Assembly (NCBI GenBank): GCA_020284085.1
Contig: JACEVL010000058.1
Location: forward strand, 1,344,501-1,408,500
Direction: 5' to 3'
DNA length: 64,000 nt
Source: Aporrectodea caliginosa
Taxonomy: Eukaryota; Annelida; Clitellata; Crassiclitellata; Lumbricidae
In this document: piece after piece, positions 35,770-47,672 of the stretch
How the letters are laid out: the number at the start of each line of letters is the position of its first letter
Position numbering within the stretch: position 1 is the stretch's first letter
The notes under the pieces: generated by a model
What the model was told of the DNA's origin: nothing
The model's input: the letters and a program-made list of their open reading frames with translations, nothing else
Database searches by the model: none
Program-made: the position numbers and the translations under genes

Positions 35770-36865
35770 GGTATCCAATCAGAAGGGCGAGTTCGGAAGG
35801 GCGACTATCAGAAAGGCGACTTCGGAAGGGCGAACTCCTAAAGGGCGCCTGTTCACAAAGGCGCCGCTCAGAAGAGCGCGCTACCAGAAGAGCGCGCGTT
35901 CACAAGGGCGACGATCAAAAAGGCGACTATCAAAAGGTCGCAAAAATATCCGCCCATTGCTAGGTACGTAAAGGTACGTAAAGCTCTTATGTCAATACGC
36001 GAAAGTCTGTGATTACCCTATTCGCCCCAAACCTGAAGGGTATATAAATCGAAGTCTGAACCAAGAAAAACTGTCAGTTCGTCGTAGGAGCAGTTTAAGA
36101 ATGGAGCTAGAATTTGTCATGAGCAACAAAGGTCGAGAAATGTTAGTGGTCGATGGTTGTACATTCAGACTTGAAAAAACAATAACAGAAAAGAAAATCT
36201 GGAAGTGCACTGAATACCGTACAGCTAAGTGTAAGTCCCGCTGTCACTCCAAAGATGGAATTCTGACTAAGCAGCCGACTCAACACAATCACGTTCCGGA
36301 TAAAGCTAAACTGGTTAGCAAGAAGGTGATGGCCGAGATCAAGCAGAACGCGGCGGTATGTAACGACACTTAGTGTTATCTTTATTAATACTAATCTCGA
36401 GATTTATAGAGCGCCCACAAAAGCGAAGTCGCGGAAACCAGATTAAATATTATTACAGGGCTTTCTCGGCGGTGGGTCCCTCGACCTGGAATGGCCTTCC
36501 TCTGGAGCTTCGCCTTTTCCCTAGGACATTCGGTCATAATATTAATCTCAACATTTGAACTGATTACTATTATTAGTAAGCCTACCCGTATTGAAAAACA
36601 TTTAGGACAACAGGGCCTACATTTGAACTGATGATTATCAATTTCTTAGTTTAATATTTTTGTCGTACAGATTAAAGATTTCAACCTATATTTTCGCCTT
36701 TATGATCGTCGCCTTTTTGATCGTCGCCCTTCTGAACGCGCGCTCTTCTGATAGCGCGCTCTTCTGAGCGGCGCTTTTGCGAACAGGCGCCCTTTAGGAG
36801 TTCGCCCTTCCGAAGTCGCCTTTCTGATAGTCGCCCTTCCGAACTCGCCCTTCTGATAGTAAACC
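35770..36865. mobile_element. MULE-like DNA transposon with 171-bp TIRs
   Basis: Terminal inverted repeats 35770-35940 and 36695-36865 start GGTATCC/GGTTTAC and are built from GC-rich words (AGAAGGGCGA, AGAGCGCGC). A 9-bp target duplication, GGAACGAAG, flanks it at 35761-35769 and 36866-36874. Removing the element rejoins the LINE's C-terminal frame. A 9-bp duplication, long TIRs and a FLYWCH finger fit the Mutator superfamily. No transposase core is present, so it is non-autonomous. Confidence 0.88.
36101..36373 (+). CDS. FLYWCH zinc-finger fragment inside the MULE-like element
   Basis: A frame of 90 residues opens with ATG at 36101 and has the FLYWCH pattern: FVMSNKGREMLVVDGCTF, then IWKCTEYRTAKCKSRCH and QHNHV, with Cys-Cys-His-His ligands in place. 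In MULE transposases this finger precedes the catalytic domain, which is missing. The following bases (36410-36560) instead resemble a LINE C-terminus (FSAVGPSTWNGLPLELR). It is probably a truncated transposase N-terminus rather than a host gene. Confidence 0.7.
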   Translation: MELEFVMSNKGREMLVVDGCTFRLEKTITEKKIWKCTEYRTAKCKSRCHSKDGILTKQPTQHNHVPDKAKLVSKKVMAEIKQNAAVCNDT

Positions 36866-38629
36866 GGAACGAAGTGGACGGTGGGAGGAAGCTGAGTGTG
36901 GCCGAAGTAGTACGCCAACCAGATATTGCGGGGCAAGACCCCTCTGAGCCTTGAAGATCAGAGAGAGGATTTTAAATTGTATGCGAGCATGCAGAGGGAG
37001 CCAATGAAGTTCATCAAACATAAAGGAAGAGATGTGAGAGTACCTGGGAAGGCGCGCTATAAGTCTAGCAGCTGTGTTGAGGACCGACTGAAGAGGAGAG
37101 AGACGCATCTTAGGAAGACCAACAAGAAGGGAATTGCAGTAGTCAATCCGAGAAAATACAAAAGCATGAACTAAAGTTGTGAATATGGAGGAGGAGACAG
37201 AACGACGAATGACCCTGAGACGCCTTAAGTGAAAATAGGAGGAGCGTGAGAGATTAGAGATGTGATCGGTAAAGGTAAGTGAACTATCAAGGGTAACACC
37301 CAGATCACGTACACTTGACGAGAAAGAGAAGAGTGGGAACTTTTCAGAGAGGAGAGCAAAATCAAGTTTATGGAGCTGCTGAGGGGTACCAAACCAGATG
37401 AATTGAGTCTTAGAAGCATTAAGGGAGAGGCGATTAGATGACATCCAAAAGTGGAGATGATTAGAGAGAGATTGAATACTCCCGACCAAAAGCAACTGCG
37501 ATGACGAAGGACCATGAACAAATGCTTGCACATCATCAGCGAAGAGATGGCCAGCAGCACCGCAGATCGGAAAAAGAGAGGAGATGTCAGCCGTATATAA
37601 AATAAATAAGAGAGGTCCGAGAACGGAGCCTTGAGGGACACCCAGTTTAACGTGGACCCATTGGGTTCTGGAGTCACCAGTAACAATCATTTGGGTTCGT
37701 TCAGATAGGTATGAGCGAAACCAACAAAGGGGGAGGCCCTTAAGCCCATAAGAGGTCTCAAGACGCTGAAGAAGAATCTCATGATCAACCATATCGAAAG
37801 CTGCTGAGACATCATAGAGAGCCAGAAGAGTCAGTTCAGACCTATCAACAGCAGAATAGATTTCAGAAAGTAGGGAAAGGAGGGCAGTCTCGGTGGAATG
37901 GTTAGCCCTAAAGCCAGACTGGTTAGTAGGAAGTAGACCAGATTGATCAAGATAAGGGAGAAACTGGAGAGAGACAAGACGTTCTAGAGTCTTAGAAAGA
38001 AAGGATAGATTTGAGATAGGCCGGTAATTTTGCAAAGGTTGGTGTCAAGGTTAGGCTTTTTGAGCGAAGGAAAGACAAGGGCCCGCTTCTACGAGGGAGG
38101 AATGCAGCCTTCAGAGAGCGACCTATTAAACAGATATACCAAGAAAGGGGCAAGATCATCCAAAATGTCATTAATGATAAAAGGGGTAGTGGATCTAATT
38201 CACATGATTTTAAGTTAACAGACGATAAAACTGAACGAAGGTCCGACTCAGAGATAGGTCGAAAACCATCGAAGACAGCTGACGTTGAGGTAAACGGTCG
38301 ATCTTGGCTGTCAGCATTTCAAGGAATTCATTTGCTGTGAAGGAAGGGTTTCAGTTGAGCGAGAAGACCGGCCAAGAAGCCCCGAGACAGACGACCACAG
38401 ACGTCTGGGATTCTTCGCGTTTCGGGAGACCAGCTAAATACTCGATAGTTTAGGGTTTCGATGCCGTTTCCTGTAGCAAGTATTGTCAAATTGTCAACAC
38501 AATACAACGTTAATTTCATAAGCATAGAGCTATGTTCTTACATTTGCTCCTTTATTAGGTCTAATAGATTTTGTCAATAATATCACAAAAACAACAATCG
38601 GCTGCATTTTCAAATGCACTATCATATGG

Positions 38630-38690
38630 GTTATACGGTTCGCTGGAGGTGCCACTGTATTCCTCTACTGACACTTAATAATAAGGGAAC
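38630..38690 (+). mobile_element. LTR fragment at the right inversion boundary
   Basis: TTATACGGTTCGCTGGAGG and GCCACTGTATTCCTCTACTG match the start of the LTR-like element at 33512-33570. The fragment stands just outside the inverted segment. Confidence 0.6.
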
Positions 38691-38714
38691 CTAGGTCCTA
38701 AGCGATCTGTACGT

Positions 38715-38795
<81 letters not shown>
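38715..38795. repeat. (AAT)n microsatellite
   Basis: About 27 AAT units. A paralogous run stands at 46849-46918, followed by the same flank (CTCAG[T/C]TGAGC). Confidence 0.95.
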
Positions 38796-38939
38796 CAACT
38801 CAGTTGAGCGTAGGCCCTAATGTTCTGGCTGGTTCATTATTGGTTTGTGATTTAAGTTGTGACGTCGGGTGGACCGTGTAATGGGGATCAGAGGGCGCTA
38901 AGTGCATGTTTGCCGGGGTGCCATTTCGGCTAGGGCCGG

Positions 38940-39302
38940 TGTCACGAAATAAAGTGTCCCCCATACATGAGTAGGCCTATCCCCCTTAGCGAAATGGAGT
39001 ATTCGGTTTAGTTTGCATTTTTGGCGGTTTCTAAGTGTGTTCAGTCGTATTGTTTGGATTTATTGTACACATAACATTTTTAAATTGCGTATCTGTATCT
39101 TTAGTTTGTAAGTCGACCTGAAATCAATTTACTTCGTTTTTCGTGATTTTGACTGGATTTTCGTCGAGGCTATCGTGATGCCTATGACGATGGGGGATAG
39201 AATGGTTTATTCCCCGGATACTCTAAACCGGTTTATTCCATCCGGGGGGATAAATTCATACATCCCCGGATAGTCTTAGGACGGATACTCTATTTCGTGA
39301 TA
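38940..39302. mobile_element. 363-bp MITE with TIRs and CCGG target duplication
   Basis: The ends read TGTCACGAAATAAAGTGTCC and, in reverse complement, TATCACGAAATAGAGTATCC. CCGG flanks both sides (38936-38939 and 39303-39306). The paralogous flank of copy 5 at 47061-47075 has the uninterrupted site GGGTCGGCCCTG. Internal CCGG-rich words (CCCCGGATA) repeat. No coding capacity. Confidence 0.85.
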
Positions 39303-39488
39303 CCGGCCCTGCATGCTGGCGATGTTGTTATAAACTATTACACGAATTATTCACAATGCGTGTTGTTGTTGTCGATTCACGCAAATAGCCTTTCAATTCA
39401 ATTCGTCGACCATGACGAATTTTCAGCTTCAATTCAACCATATTTTATACAGAGGAACACTTTTATGGTGGAATAAAATTTGCCTAGG

Positions 39489-39659
39489 CCATAAGCAGAT
39501 AGGCTGACACTCGAGCCTTGCTTAACATTGGTAGGCACACAGCATGGAATAGGCTAACCATAAAAAATATAACAGGTAGCAGGTAGCCAACATTGCAGTT
39601 GATCTGGCACACCCATTTGTAGTTGCAGACATCTTGGTTGAAGTCGTTGTTTTATAAAG
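39489..39659 (+). promoter_or_regulatory. promoter and untranslated first exon, propeller copy 4
   Basis: AAGCAGATAGGCTG, an AT-rich box (CATAAAAAATATAAC near 39559), GCAGACATCTTGGTTGAAG and donor AAG/GTGAAG at 39659/39660. The GATA site is changed relative to copies 1, 2 and 6, as in copy 5. Confidence 0.45.
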
Positions 39660-40279
39660 GTGAAGTAAAACTTTCATCAGTATTTGTTTCTGTAGGCCGA
39701 TTTGAAAAATGAATAGAAACAAATGATAAATTCGTAGGCGTATGTAGTTCTATAATTAATATTAATTATGTTCAGACTCTGTCCATCCATTTCGGGGAAT
39801 GTCTGAAGTTCAGGAGCTTAAGATGGCGGAGAATCTAAAACCCAACGGGTAGAAAATAAAATGTTTTAAAATAAGAGTTCATGCTCAAAGGATTGCTCAG
39901 GGTAAGAGCAGTCAAATTATGTTTAGGGTCTATACTTGTTTTCGAAACGAATTACTTTTCTAAGATTTTATTTGGGAAAACTCATATCCTGGCAACTGAC
40001 ACCCGAGGACAGGTCCGGAAGAAATAACTAAACAAAGAATTACATATAGGTGTATGGAAGTCTCATAGCCACGCTGATCGATGTAGCCTATTGCATGGAT
40101 GATCGGCAAATCGATCAGCCAATGATTTAAGACTTTGCCTGGAAAAGGCTAAGAACAAGAACATACCACCGGAGAATGATTACTTTAAATTCGTCAATAT
40201 ATCGACACTCAATAATTGTTGTTCCTCATAGTATGCGAGGCTTACATAAGTAAATAAAATGTCCATGGCAGTGAAGAAG

Positions 40280-40400
40280 TACCCGAGTCCGACTCGAAAC
40301 CGATTTTCTGCGGACTCGAACTCAGACTTGGACTCGGACTGTCACGACTCGGACTTGGACTCGGAATCGAAGTCCATGGAGTCGATTTTGACTCGATGAC
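40280..40400. repeat. GACTCGGACTTG-type hexamer repeat
   Basis: Degenerate repeats of GACTCGGACTTGGACTCGGA. A shorter relative is at 48270-48352 in the paralogous intron of copy 5. Confidence 0.75.
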
Positions 40401-40489
40401 TCGCATCCAAGCCACGATTTCTCGGCTCAGCAACTTTATTGCTACTACTAGCTTAGTGATAGTTAGTTTTAGATGTTCCTACTACGAGT

Positions 40490-40790
40490 GCGCCTGTTGA
40501 AATTAGATGTAAAGATGTAAAGACCAATAGCAATTATTCAGATGGATACCCTCATCAACAGTTGATGAGGTTATCCATGGGAGTCATTCATCAAATTTCG
40601 ATTCGTTTCTTCTGGGTATAAAAAGTGGGAAGTACGGTACCCTGCAGTTTGAAGTGGGAGCAAAGGGATCCCTCGTTGGCTGGTACCTCCCGCATACGCC
40701 TATGTACGCGTGTCTGGTAATGGTGACGTTTCTATTTTTATGTGCACACTGCACTGGTGTACTTTCGCAGAAAATTCTGGTCTGCTTTTA
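40490..40790 (+). repeat. misplaced copy of the gene-downstream CCAAT/TATA module
   Basis: Within the first intron of copy 4 stands the sequence normally found after the stop codon: GACCAATAGCAA, TATAAAAAG at 40617 and GTACGGTACCCTGCAG. More of the same flank continues at 41020-41220 and 41890-41980 around other insertions. Confidence 0.7.
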
Positions 40791-40799
40791 AAAAATATT

Positions 40800-41020
40800 A
40801 TATTCATTCATTTCATTCAATTCAGACTGACAGACCGCAGTATCATAACAAGAAATAGAAGGAACACATGATAAAAAGTTAAACAACTATATGGGCGCCT
40901 ATCCGTCAGTTTACTATCGCCCCTAGGCTGAGTCAATCTCATGGGGCTAGCCGGTCTCGTACCCGCGTCCTTCTGTTCTTCCTGCCTGCCTATTACCATT
41001 CAACCATCACCCACCCCAGA
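40800..41020 (-). mobile_element. probable tRNA-related SINE fragment
   Basis: On the minus strand it reads GGTTGAATGGTAATAGGCAG, then GCGGGTACGAGACCGG, like degenerate boxes A and B. It interrupts the downstream-type flank. Confidence 0.4.
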
Positions 41021-41459
41021 CATTTGACATCATAAAAGATGATTAGATTCTTAAGTGGTGCTATAATATAAATTTCTAAATAGGACTACAATTAAAAATT
41101 ATAATTACGATTACTATCCATGTTTCCATAATGTTAGCAGCCTATTGTTCTACCGAACAGCAGGGAACCGCCTGAACACCTAACGGTTTGCATCTGAGTG
41201 GAAGGTTTATTTATTTATTGATGTTGTGCTTGCACAGGGATATGGTAGATTGATATTCGTTTTATTTTCTCACAGGTTGACTGACCGCAAACAGTTGCAA
41301 TAGAAAGAAGTGTTAGATAATTAATTCATTAGAGGAGAAAACAGTCAGGTATACTGTCAGGTGAGACCTAAGGTAAGCGTTTGTAAAGTAGGGTTATGAC
41401 TTTAAAGTAGTTGATTAAGAATTTCAAAACTAAAGAAAATTAGAAATGATGACATAAGA

Positions 41460-41775
41460 CAATTACAAAGTCTCCAAATAATTCTGCTGGACAAAGACGT
41501 AGAGCTAGGGCTCCGATGGTTTGAATAGGCCTATATGGACAGAATACCAGCTGACAGAATTCCACATAATGCACTGCATGCAAGATTTGACAGAACGAGA
41601 AGCAAAGGCAGACAAAGACCGTGCTGGATGAAAAACTTAAAATGATGACATAAGAAAACTTGGACTACACTAAGAGAAGCATTGGAAACGATAAATGACG
41701 GAGTACAATGGAGATCATTTGTTTTTACCCATCGCCGCCATATTGCTGACGTCGGGAACTGATGATGATGACGAA
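41460..41775 (+). mobile_element. LINE 3' end remnant (different family)
   Basis: Translates with interruptions to RWMKNL, TLREALETINDGVQWRSFVF and THRRHIADVGN, then GATGATGATGACGA. This REAxxxxNDRxxWRSF pattern is common at the C-terminus of I/RTE-group reverse transcriptases. Confidence 0.6.
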
Positions 41776-42658
41776 TCATGATGCCTTCGTGTTAAAGAGA
41801 TGGCAGCGTATGAAATCTGCTTTGAAGAAGTACTGAAATATTCCAAACGCATTGCGACTAGACAAATGATGGCTTGCGAGTCAGGCATGCAGATTTCAAC
41901 GTAGGGCAGTGGGACTGTGGGGTTGGTACTTTTATCCACGGAGCGTGCGGAGATAGGCCTAAAAGCAAAGTAGCCTAATCAAACTAACCTACACTGGTCC
42001 GTACAAAATTAAAAAGTCTTGTCGTGCGCAGTCGAAGCTCGTGTACGTGGGCAACTTAATGCGGTCATAAATGAACCATACGAAGATTTGATGAGAATAG
42101 CCCATCGCTAGATTAGAATATCGAATCTTCGGTGTTAAGTGAACACGATGAAGAAGAAATAGAGGTTTTACCCACAATTAAGCACTCCAGCTGGTAACTT
42201 CTTAAATCGGCGCGTAATAAACAAGAAGAATATTGCTGTTTCAACTTTCAAATTCACCAGACTTTTAACCTGGAAAACTTGACCAGTGTTTATGCCACTA
42301 AGAAAGATATGGCTTAGCATTATGTAAATAAAGTCACCATTTCTAGATTGATCTTGAGCTCCCCCACCTCCTTTTCGCTCATGTGTTCAGGCAACCGAAA
42401 TTTGTTCTTCGTAGAGTATTTCTGGCTTGACGCAGCACTCGTGAATAATGTGATGCCGTTCGTTTAGTTTTTAGGTCGTTCATAGAAGTTTGCGATTATG
42501 ATTCTTCTCCTAGGTAGATCAGCATGTTTTTGTTGTACTACATCTCCAAATCAGAAATTCCATACATAATATTCTAAATGTCGCCAGTGAAATGTAAAAC
42601 TATGTAAAACTTCAATCAATTTCTTGTAGACTTTGAACCCTTCGTTTGCACTACGAAG

Positions 42659-44092
42659 ATGGGGAGAAGCTTTCTGATCGCCCTGAACGTGTTAATCACA
42701 ATTGCTGTTGCATATTCCCGCCTTAGTAAGTGAAAACAGCGTTCTTATCGTAAAAAATATTGTTTGATTAAAAGAGTTTCATCTTTCATTAAATTAAAAG
42801 GATCGAAGAAAATTTCAAGAAATCTGCCCATCATTGAAAGATTGTAGATTATTCAAGATCATCTGCAGTGTATAACCTTTCCTGTCTTGTAATTTCTTAA
42901 CATCTTCCTTCTACATTTCATATTTTCATCAGCATATATTTATTTTTCTGATCATAATAATTATGTGCCTTTTTAAAATTATTTCTTGATAAGAAAATGC
43001 ATACCATTGCTTTTCTACCTTTACAGCTTTATCATTTAACCTCTCTTGCAAGTTTCTTTTCCTGTTAATGCAAATTATTTTAGACATAAATTATTCTATA
43101 TTAAAATATAATTCAATGCATTTCTTTACGATTTTGAGTAATGACGTTTCCTCTGCAAACAAAAACACAATAATCACATTTCCTAGGGTTTAACTAAACA
43201 TATATATTCTGCTGTGCGTAGACGAGCCACCGGTTGATGCATGTGGATTCCATGAAAAATCCAGATTGGTTCATCGTTTTCCGGAAGGTAAGCCTGTCTT
43301 GGGAATCCAAGTGATTGACAAGGAAACTTTACGTCATTCGAGACATGACACCCTATATCGAAGTCTTTGACAGCTACACCTTCCAATCCAAGAGAAAAAT
43401 AAGCATACAACACATTCAACGTCCATACAACTTAGTTCAGTCAAAACAATTCATCGGAGACGTCTCTTTTTGTCAACGACTGGTCAAATGAAGGTCATGT
43501 GACCGTTGTCAAAGTGCCCTCCGGAACCGTGAAACAGTGGCCTGCCAAGGACTTTGAAACACCTTTTGCTCTCACTGCGTCAAGTTTCTACACTGGAGAA
43601 AACATTCTCGTAACTGCACAAATGAGTCACAAGGTGGTGGAATTAACTCCGGATGGAAAGTTCGTTAGCGAGGTCATTTTCCGCAATATTTCGAAGCCAC
43701 GCCATACCGTCAAAATGGCCTCTGACCGTTACGCCGTCTCTCTTGGCTTTGGTCCAGCACCTGACTTGCACCAAGTCTGTCTTGTGGACGGGAACGGAGA
43801 AACGATCCAATGCTACGGTGGACTTCCAGGATCTCGCGTGGGTCAGCTCAACATACCAGCACGACTGGAGCTGAACGACAAGAATTGCATCCTCGTTTCA
43901 GACATCGGAAACAAAAGAGTGGTGTTGTTAAACCAAAACCTTAAATACGTCCGAAATCTGATTAATGAAGATCTCGAGAGTCCTTACCGTTCGTTCATAG
44001 ATCAAGAGCAAAGCTTGCTATTCGTGGCCGATAACACAGTGGATGCCAATCTAATTGCAATCACCGGTCGAGTGAAGGTGTTCAACATTTAA
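42659..44092 (+). pseudogene. NHL-type beta-propeller gene copy 4, frameshifted
   Basis: The start exon (42659-42725) is intact (MGRSFLIAL...AYSRL). The second exon begins at 43222 and reads normally to VIDKE, where one extra base (AAGGAAACTTTACG near 43325) shifts the frame and gives a stop at once (TGA about 43368). A second lesion near 43444 removes two bases (CAAAACAATTC where others have CAAGACACAATTC). From about 43448 to 44092 the frame is open and fully homologous, including both NHL-like repeats. The lesions sum to -1 and do not compensate. Splice sites and promoter remain, so decay looks recent, or there is an assembly error. Confidence 0.8.
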
Positions 44093-44684
44093 GGCTTGGT
44101 TTAATTAATATCAAAATTGAGATTCCTGTCAGCAGAGAATTTAAACGTTTTAGAAACAGCGGTGAACATGTACATTGTACAATTAAGGCCTGGTGGTCGA
44201 TGATTGGGTTTCTAATTTATAGTTTAGTCCTTTCACAGACCAATTTCGAATATTATGTTACTGAGGTTATACGTTAAGCTTGCTTTTTCGACACTTTAAC
44301 ATATAACTATAGAACCTACTAATATTAGCAACGAATATTTAGCTGACTGATTAACAACTAGGGATATTACAGAACTTTGCTTTATTATTAAATCCTGCGT
44401 ATCTTGAAAGCATTTTGATGATATGCTTACAACGCCATATTACGGCTTTTAGTGAACGATTACGGATGGAATTTTACAGCTTTTAAAAATGTTGTCGATT
44501 GTTATTTTTTTATATTAATCACAAATTCAGTTAGGTCTAATCACTAAAAGCACAAATGCAAGAACATGGCTCCATATTTCTTCAATTAGCACTGTGTTAA
44601 CAATTAGCCTATATTTACTACGCGAAACGTCACCGAAACCCTAAACTATTGAGTATTTAAATCCATGTAGGTTTTTAGATGAAA

Positions 44685-44860
44685 AGATATAAAGACCAGT
44701 GGCAGAGACTGTTGATGAGGGCATCTATCCGAGTCATCCATCAATTTTCGAGTCGTATCATCTGGGTATAAAAAGTGGGATGTACGGTATCCTGCATACG
44801 ATAAAGCGAAGGTACTGGTATCCCCGCAACTCGTTCTCCCATGACGGGGCAGCATAGAGT
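44685..44860 (+). promoter_or_regulatory. CCAAT/TATA module downstream of copy 4
   Basis: GACCAGTGGC replaces GACCAATAGC, while TATAAAAAG is intact at 44767, followed by GTACGGTATCCTGCA. Confidence 0.3.
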
Positions 44861-44869
44861 AAACGAGCC

Positions 44870-45640
44870 ACTGTTGTTGCACGTAGCGTAGGCCTACTAC
44901 ATAAATCTGCGGACCCGTGAGGCCATGCGCAACAAGAATGCGCAGGGCATACATTGATTGTCTTGCCAACAATTGAAGAAATAGCCTATATTATCGTAGT
45001 ATATATTATTATCTATAACCTATATCTTTGTTAGTTGACAGCCGAGCAGACATTGCGGTTGTAGGCTCCCTATTAATTAAGTTAATTACACGTATCTGTT
45101 AAAATCTGTACATTTACAATTCAATTACAGTTTTCTTAATTATATCTAAATCAATTTATATTTTTAATCTTATAAAATTACACATTTTATTTTTAAAATT
45201 ATGTCAAGCCCTATGAAGCGTTATCGGGTGCTCTAAATTGTAAGAAAAAACAAGAAACAGAACTTACAGAAGTTAGTATAAAAAAGCAAAAATGATGGCT
45301 TTTCGGCTTTTTAAACAAAACTGAAACTACTTTATCTCTTATAGTGTTAGTGCCCAGTCATCAGCTAGTAATTTGTTTGTAATATACTAATATTGCAGGT
45401 AGGCCTATTTGCTTAAATTGCTTAAACCTTTATTGTGCTTTGATACATTGAAACCCTGATGATGAAAAATTACAAGCAGAAATTTCTGATTACTTGAGGA
45501 AATAATTTGTTAATAAATATTTTTCTTTTTCGGTCAATCGAATTTTTCGGCAATTCGAAATGTTTTTGCTTTTTACCACTCCTCAAAATTAAAATTATTC
45601 AGGGTTGAGTGTGCTAATGAATAATAATAATAACAAAATT
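44870..45640. other. AT-rich intergenic region
   Basis: No gene, no element recognised. It breaks the downstream-flank homology seen in the other units. Confidence 0.5.
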
Positions 45641-45654
45641 CTCGCGCTATATCA

Positions 45655-45967
45655 TATCCAGGCCATGGCAGCGATGGCGGGCGCGGAAGCCGAGGTCGCC
45701 ACGGAGAGGAATAAGGCCAAATAGATCGCTCTCTTAAACACGCACTTCTTCGTGCATCTAGCCCTTGAGACCATAGGACCAATCAACATCACGGGCCAAA
45801 CCTTTTCATTAGATCTAGATCTAGGTCGCAGCATGACGCTGTCTACAGGAGACAACAGAGAGACCAGCTTCTTGCTGCAACACCTCTCTATTACTAACCA
45901 ACGCTTCAACTCAGTGGCACTTCAGCGGAACCTGACCTGGAGAGACGTTACACTGACGGCACTTTGA
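45655..45967 (+). mobile_element. LINE C-terminal remnant
   Basis: Reads HLALETIGPINITG, then LGRSMTLSTGDNRETSFLLQ and LSITNQRFNSVAL, like the ETLGP...TGDxRxTxFLxQRLS tail common at the end of invertebrate LINE reverse transcriptases. A stop (TAG) interrupts the frame upstream. Confidence 0.65.
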
Positions 45968-46049
45968 TGTTAATTTTAGACAACGGCTACTGCTCCTTGT
46001 TAATTATAACTTTTGGAACTGATGTTGATTGGTGGAGACGGCAAATATT

Positions 46050-46715
<666 letters not shown>

Positions 46716-46846
46716 AACGCCGTTGCTTTTAGAGGCACCTTCACACCGTACCCCGGGGACGAGGACCTCGTAGTCCAAGCTTGATCATACTTCTGTTATT
46801 TACTTTCTTAGAGCCTGAAAACTTGTCCTTACCTCCGGCGAAAATA

Positions 46847-46848
<2 letters not shown>

Positions 46849-46918
<70 letters not shown>
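46849..46918. repeat. (AAT)n microsatellite
   Basis: Paralogous to 38715-38795 and starts the block shared by the 5' regions of copies 4 and 5 (to about 48530). Confidence 0.95.
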
Positions 46919-46922
<4 letters not shown>

Positions 46923-47237
46923 CTCAGCTGAGCACAGGCCCTAATGTTCTTGCTGGTTCATCATTGGTTTGTGATTTAAGTTGTGGCGTCGGATGGACCA
47001 TGTAGCGGGGATCAGAGGCCGACAAAATTTAATGCATGCTTTATCTGGGGCGCCATTTGGGCTAGGGTCGGCCCTGCGTGCTGGCTATGTTGTTATAAAC
47101 TATTACACGAATTCACAATGCGTGTTGTTGTTGACAAGGAAACAGAGCCTTTCAATTCAGTTCGTCGTCCATGAAGACTTTTCAGCTTCAATTCAACCAG
47201 ATTTTATACATAGAAACACTGTTATGTTGGAGTAAAG

Positions 47238-47418
47238 TGTAGGCCATAAGCAGATAGGCTGATTCCAGCCTTGCTTAACATTGGTAGGTACACAGCATGT
47301 AATAGGCTAACCAAATAAATATTATTACAGGTAGCAGCAGGTCGGCCTACATTGCAATTGATCTCGCACACCCACCTGTGGTTGCAGATATCTTGGCTGA
47401 AGACTCTGTTTTATAAAG
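47238..47418 (+). promoter_or_regulatory. promoter and untranslated first exon, propeller copy 5
   Basis: AAGCAGATAGGCTG, CCAAATAAATATTATTAC in the TATA position, GCAGATATCTTGGCTGAAG and donor AAG/GTGAAG at 47418/47419. Confidence 0.45.
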
Positions 47419-47451
47419 GTGAAGTAAAACTTTCATCATTAGTATTTGCTT

Positions 47452-47672
47452 CTTGTATTGTATTGTATTTTCGTTTATTTAATAACTTGCTGTCAAGACG
47501 CAACAAGTAACATCAATGCATGATTATGGAGTTATAGTATTAGAGACTATAGTACTATTATTGCTGTAGGCCTAGATAATGCACTGTTCAGCACTATAAT
47601 AGGTATAGTTCTGATGGGGCAAATTGGATTGGATTATAGTATTGAGAGTGAGGCTAAACGAGGATTCAGACA
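47452..47672 (-). mobile_element. retroposon 3' fragment, absent from copy 4
   Basis: It interrupts the shared sequence ATTTGCTTCTGTAGGCC. On the minus strand it ends AATAAACGAAAATACAATAC, a pentanucleotide tail typical of retroposons here. Copy 4 has the uninterrupted sequence near 39687. Confidence 0.55.

Larger units (their letters stand above)
35505..38430 (-). mobile_element. LINE (L2/CR1-like) with reverse transcriptase, interrupted
   Basis: The minus strand encodes reverse transcriptase in one long frame, 38035 down to about 36870: NYRPISNLSFLSKTLERL, LALYDVSAAFDMVDHE, GVPQGSVLGPLLF and LFADDVQAF. All three catalytic aspartates are present. The frame is cut by the MULE-like insertion (35770-36865) and resumes below 35761 as NRLDLLVPCSRTAMAQ and LWNALSPSVRS. 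Upstream of 38035, a frameshift and a stop precede DGFRPISESDLRSVLSS and LKSCELDPLP. The 3' end has a TACGA-type tail near 35505. No endonuclease domain was found. The element is dead. Confidence 0.85.
34698..38624. other. 3.9-kb inverted segment of copy 3's 3' flank
   Basis: Read on the minus strand from 38624 to 34698, it gives the usual downstream flank of the propeller genes (CGATTGTTG..., TCTAATAAAGGAGCAAATG-like polyadenylation region), a LINE with nested transposon, a SINE, then the rest of the flank (GGACCAATAGC, CCTGCAG, CTCTACCGAACAG). The plus-strand flank stops at GTGAACGATTAC just before 34698. Confidence 0.75.

Noticed and set aside
36926..37174. Plus-strand open frame of 82 codons
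   Set aside because: Antisense of the LINE reverse transcriptase frame.
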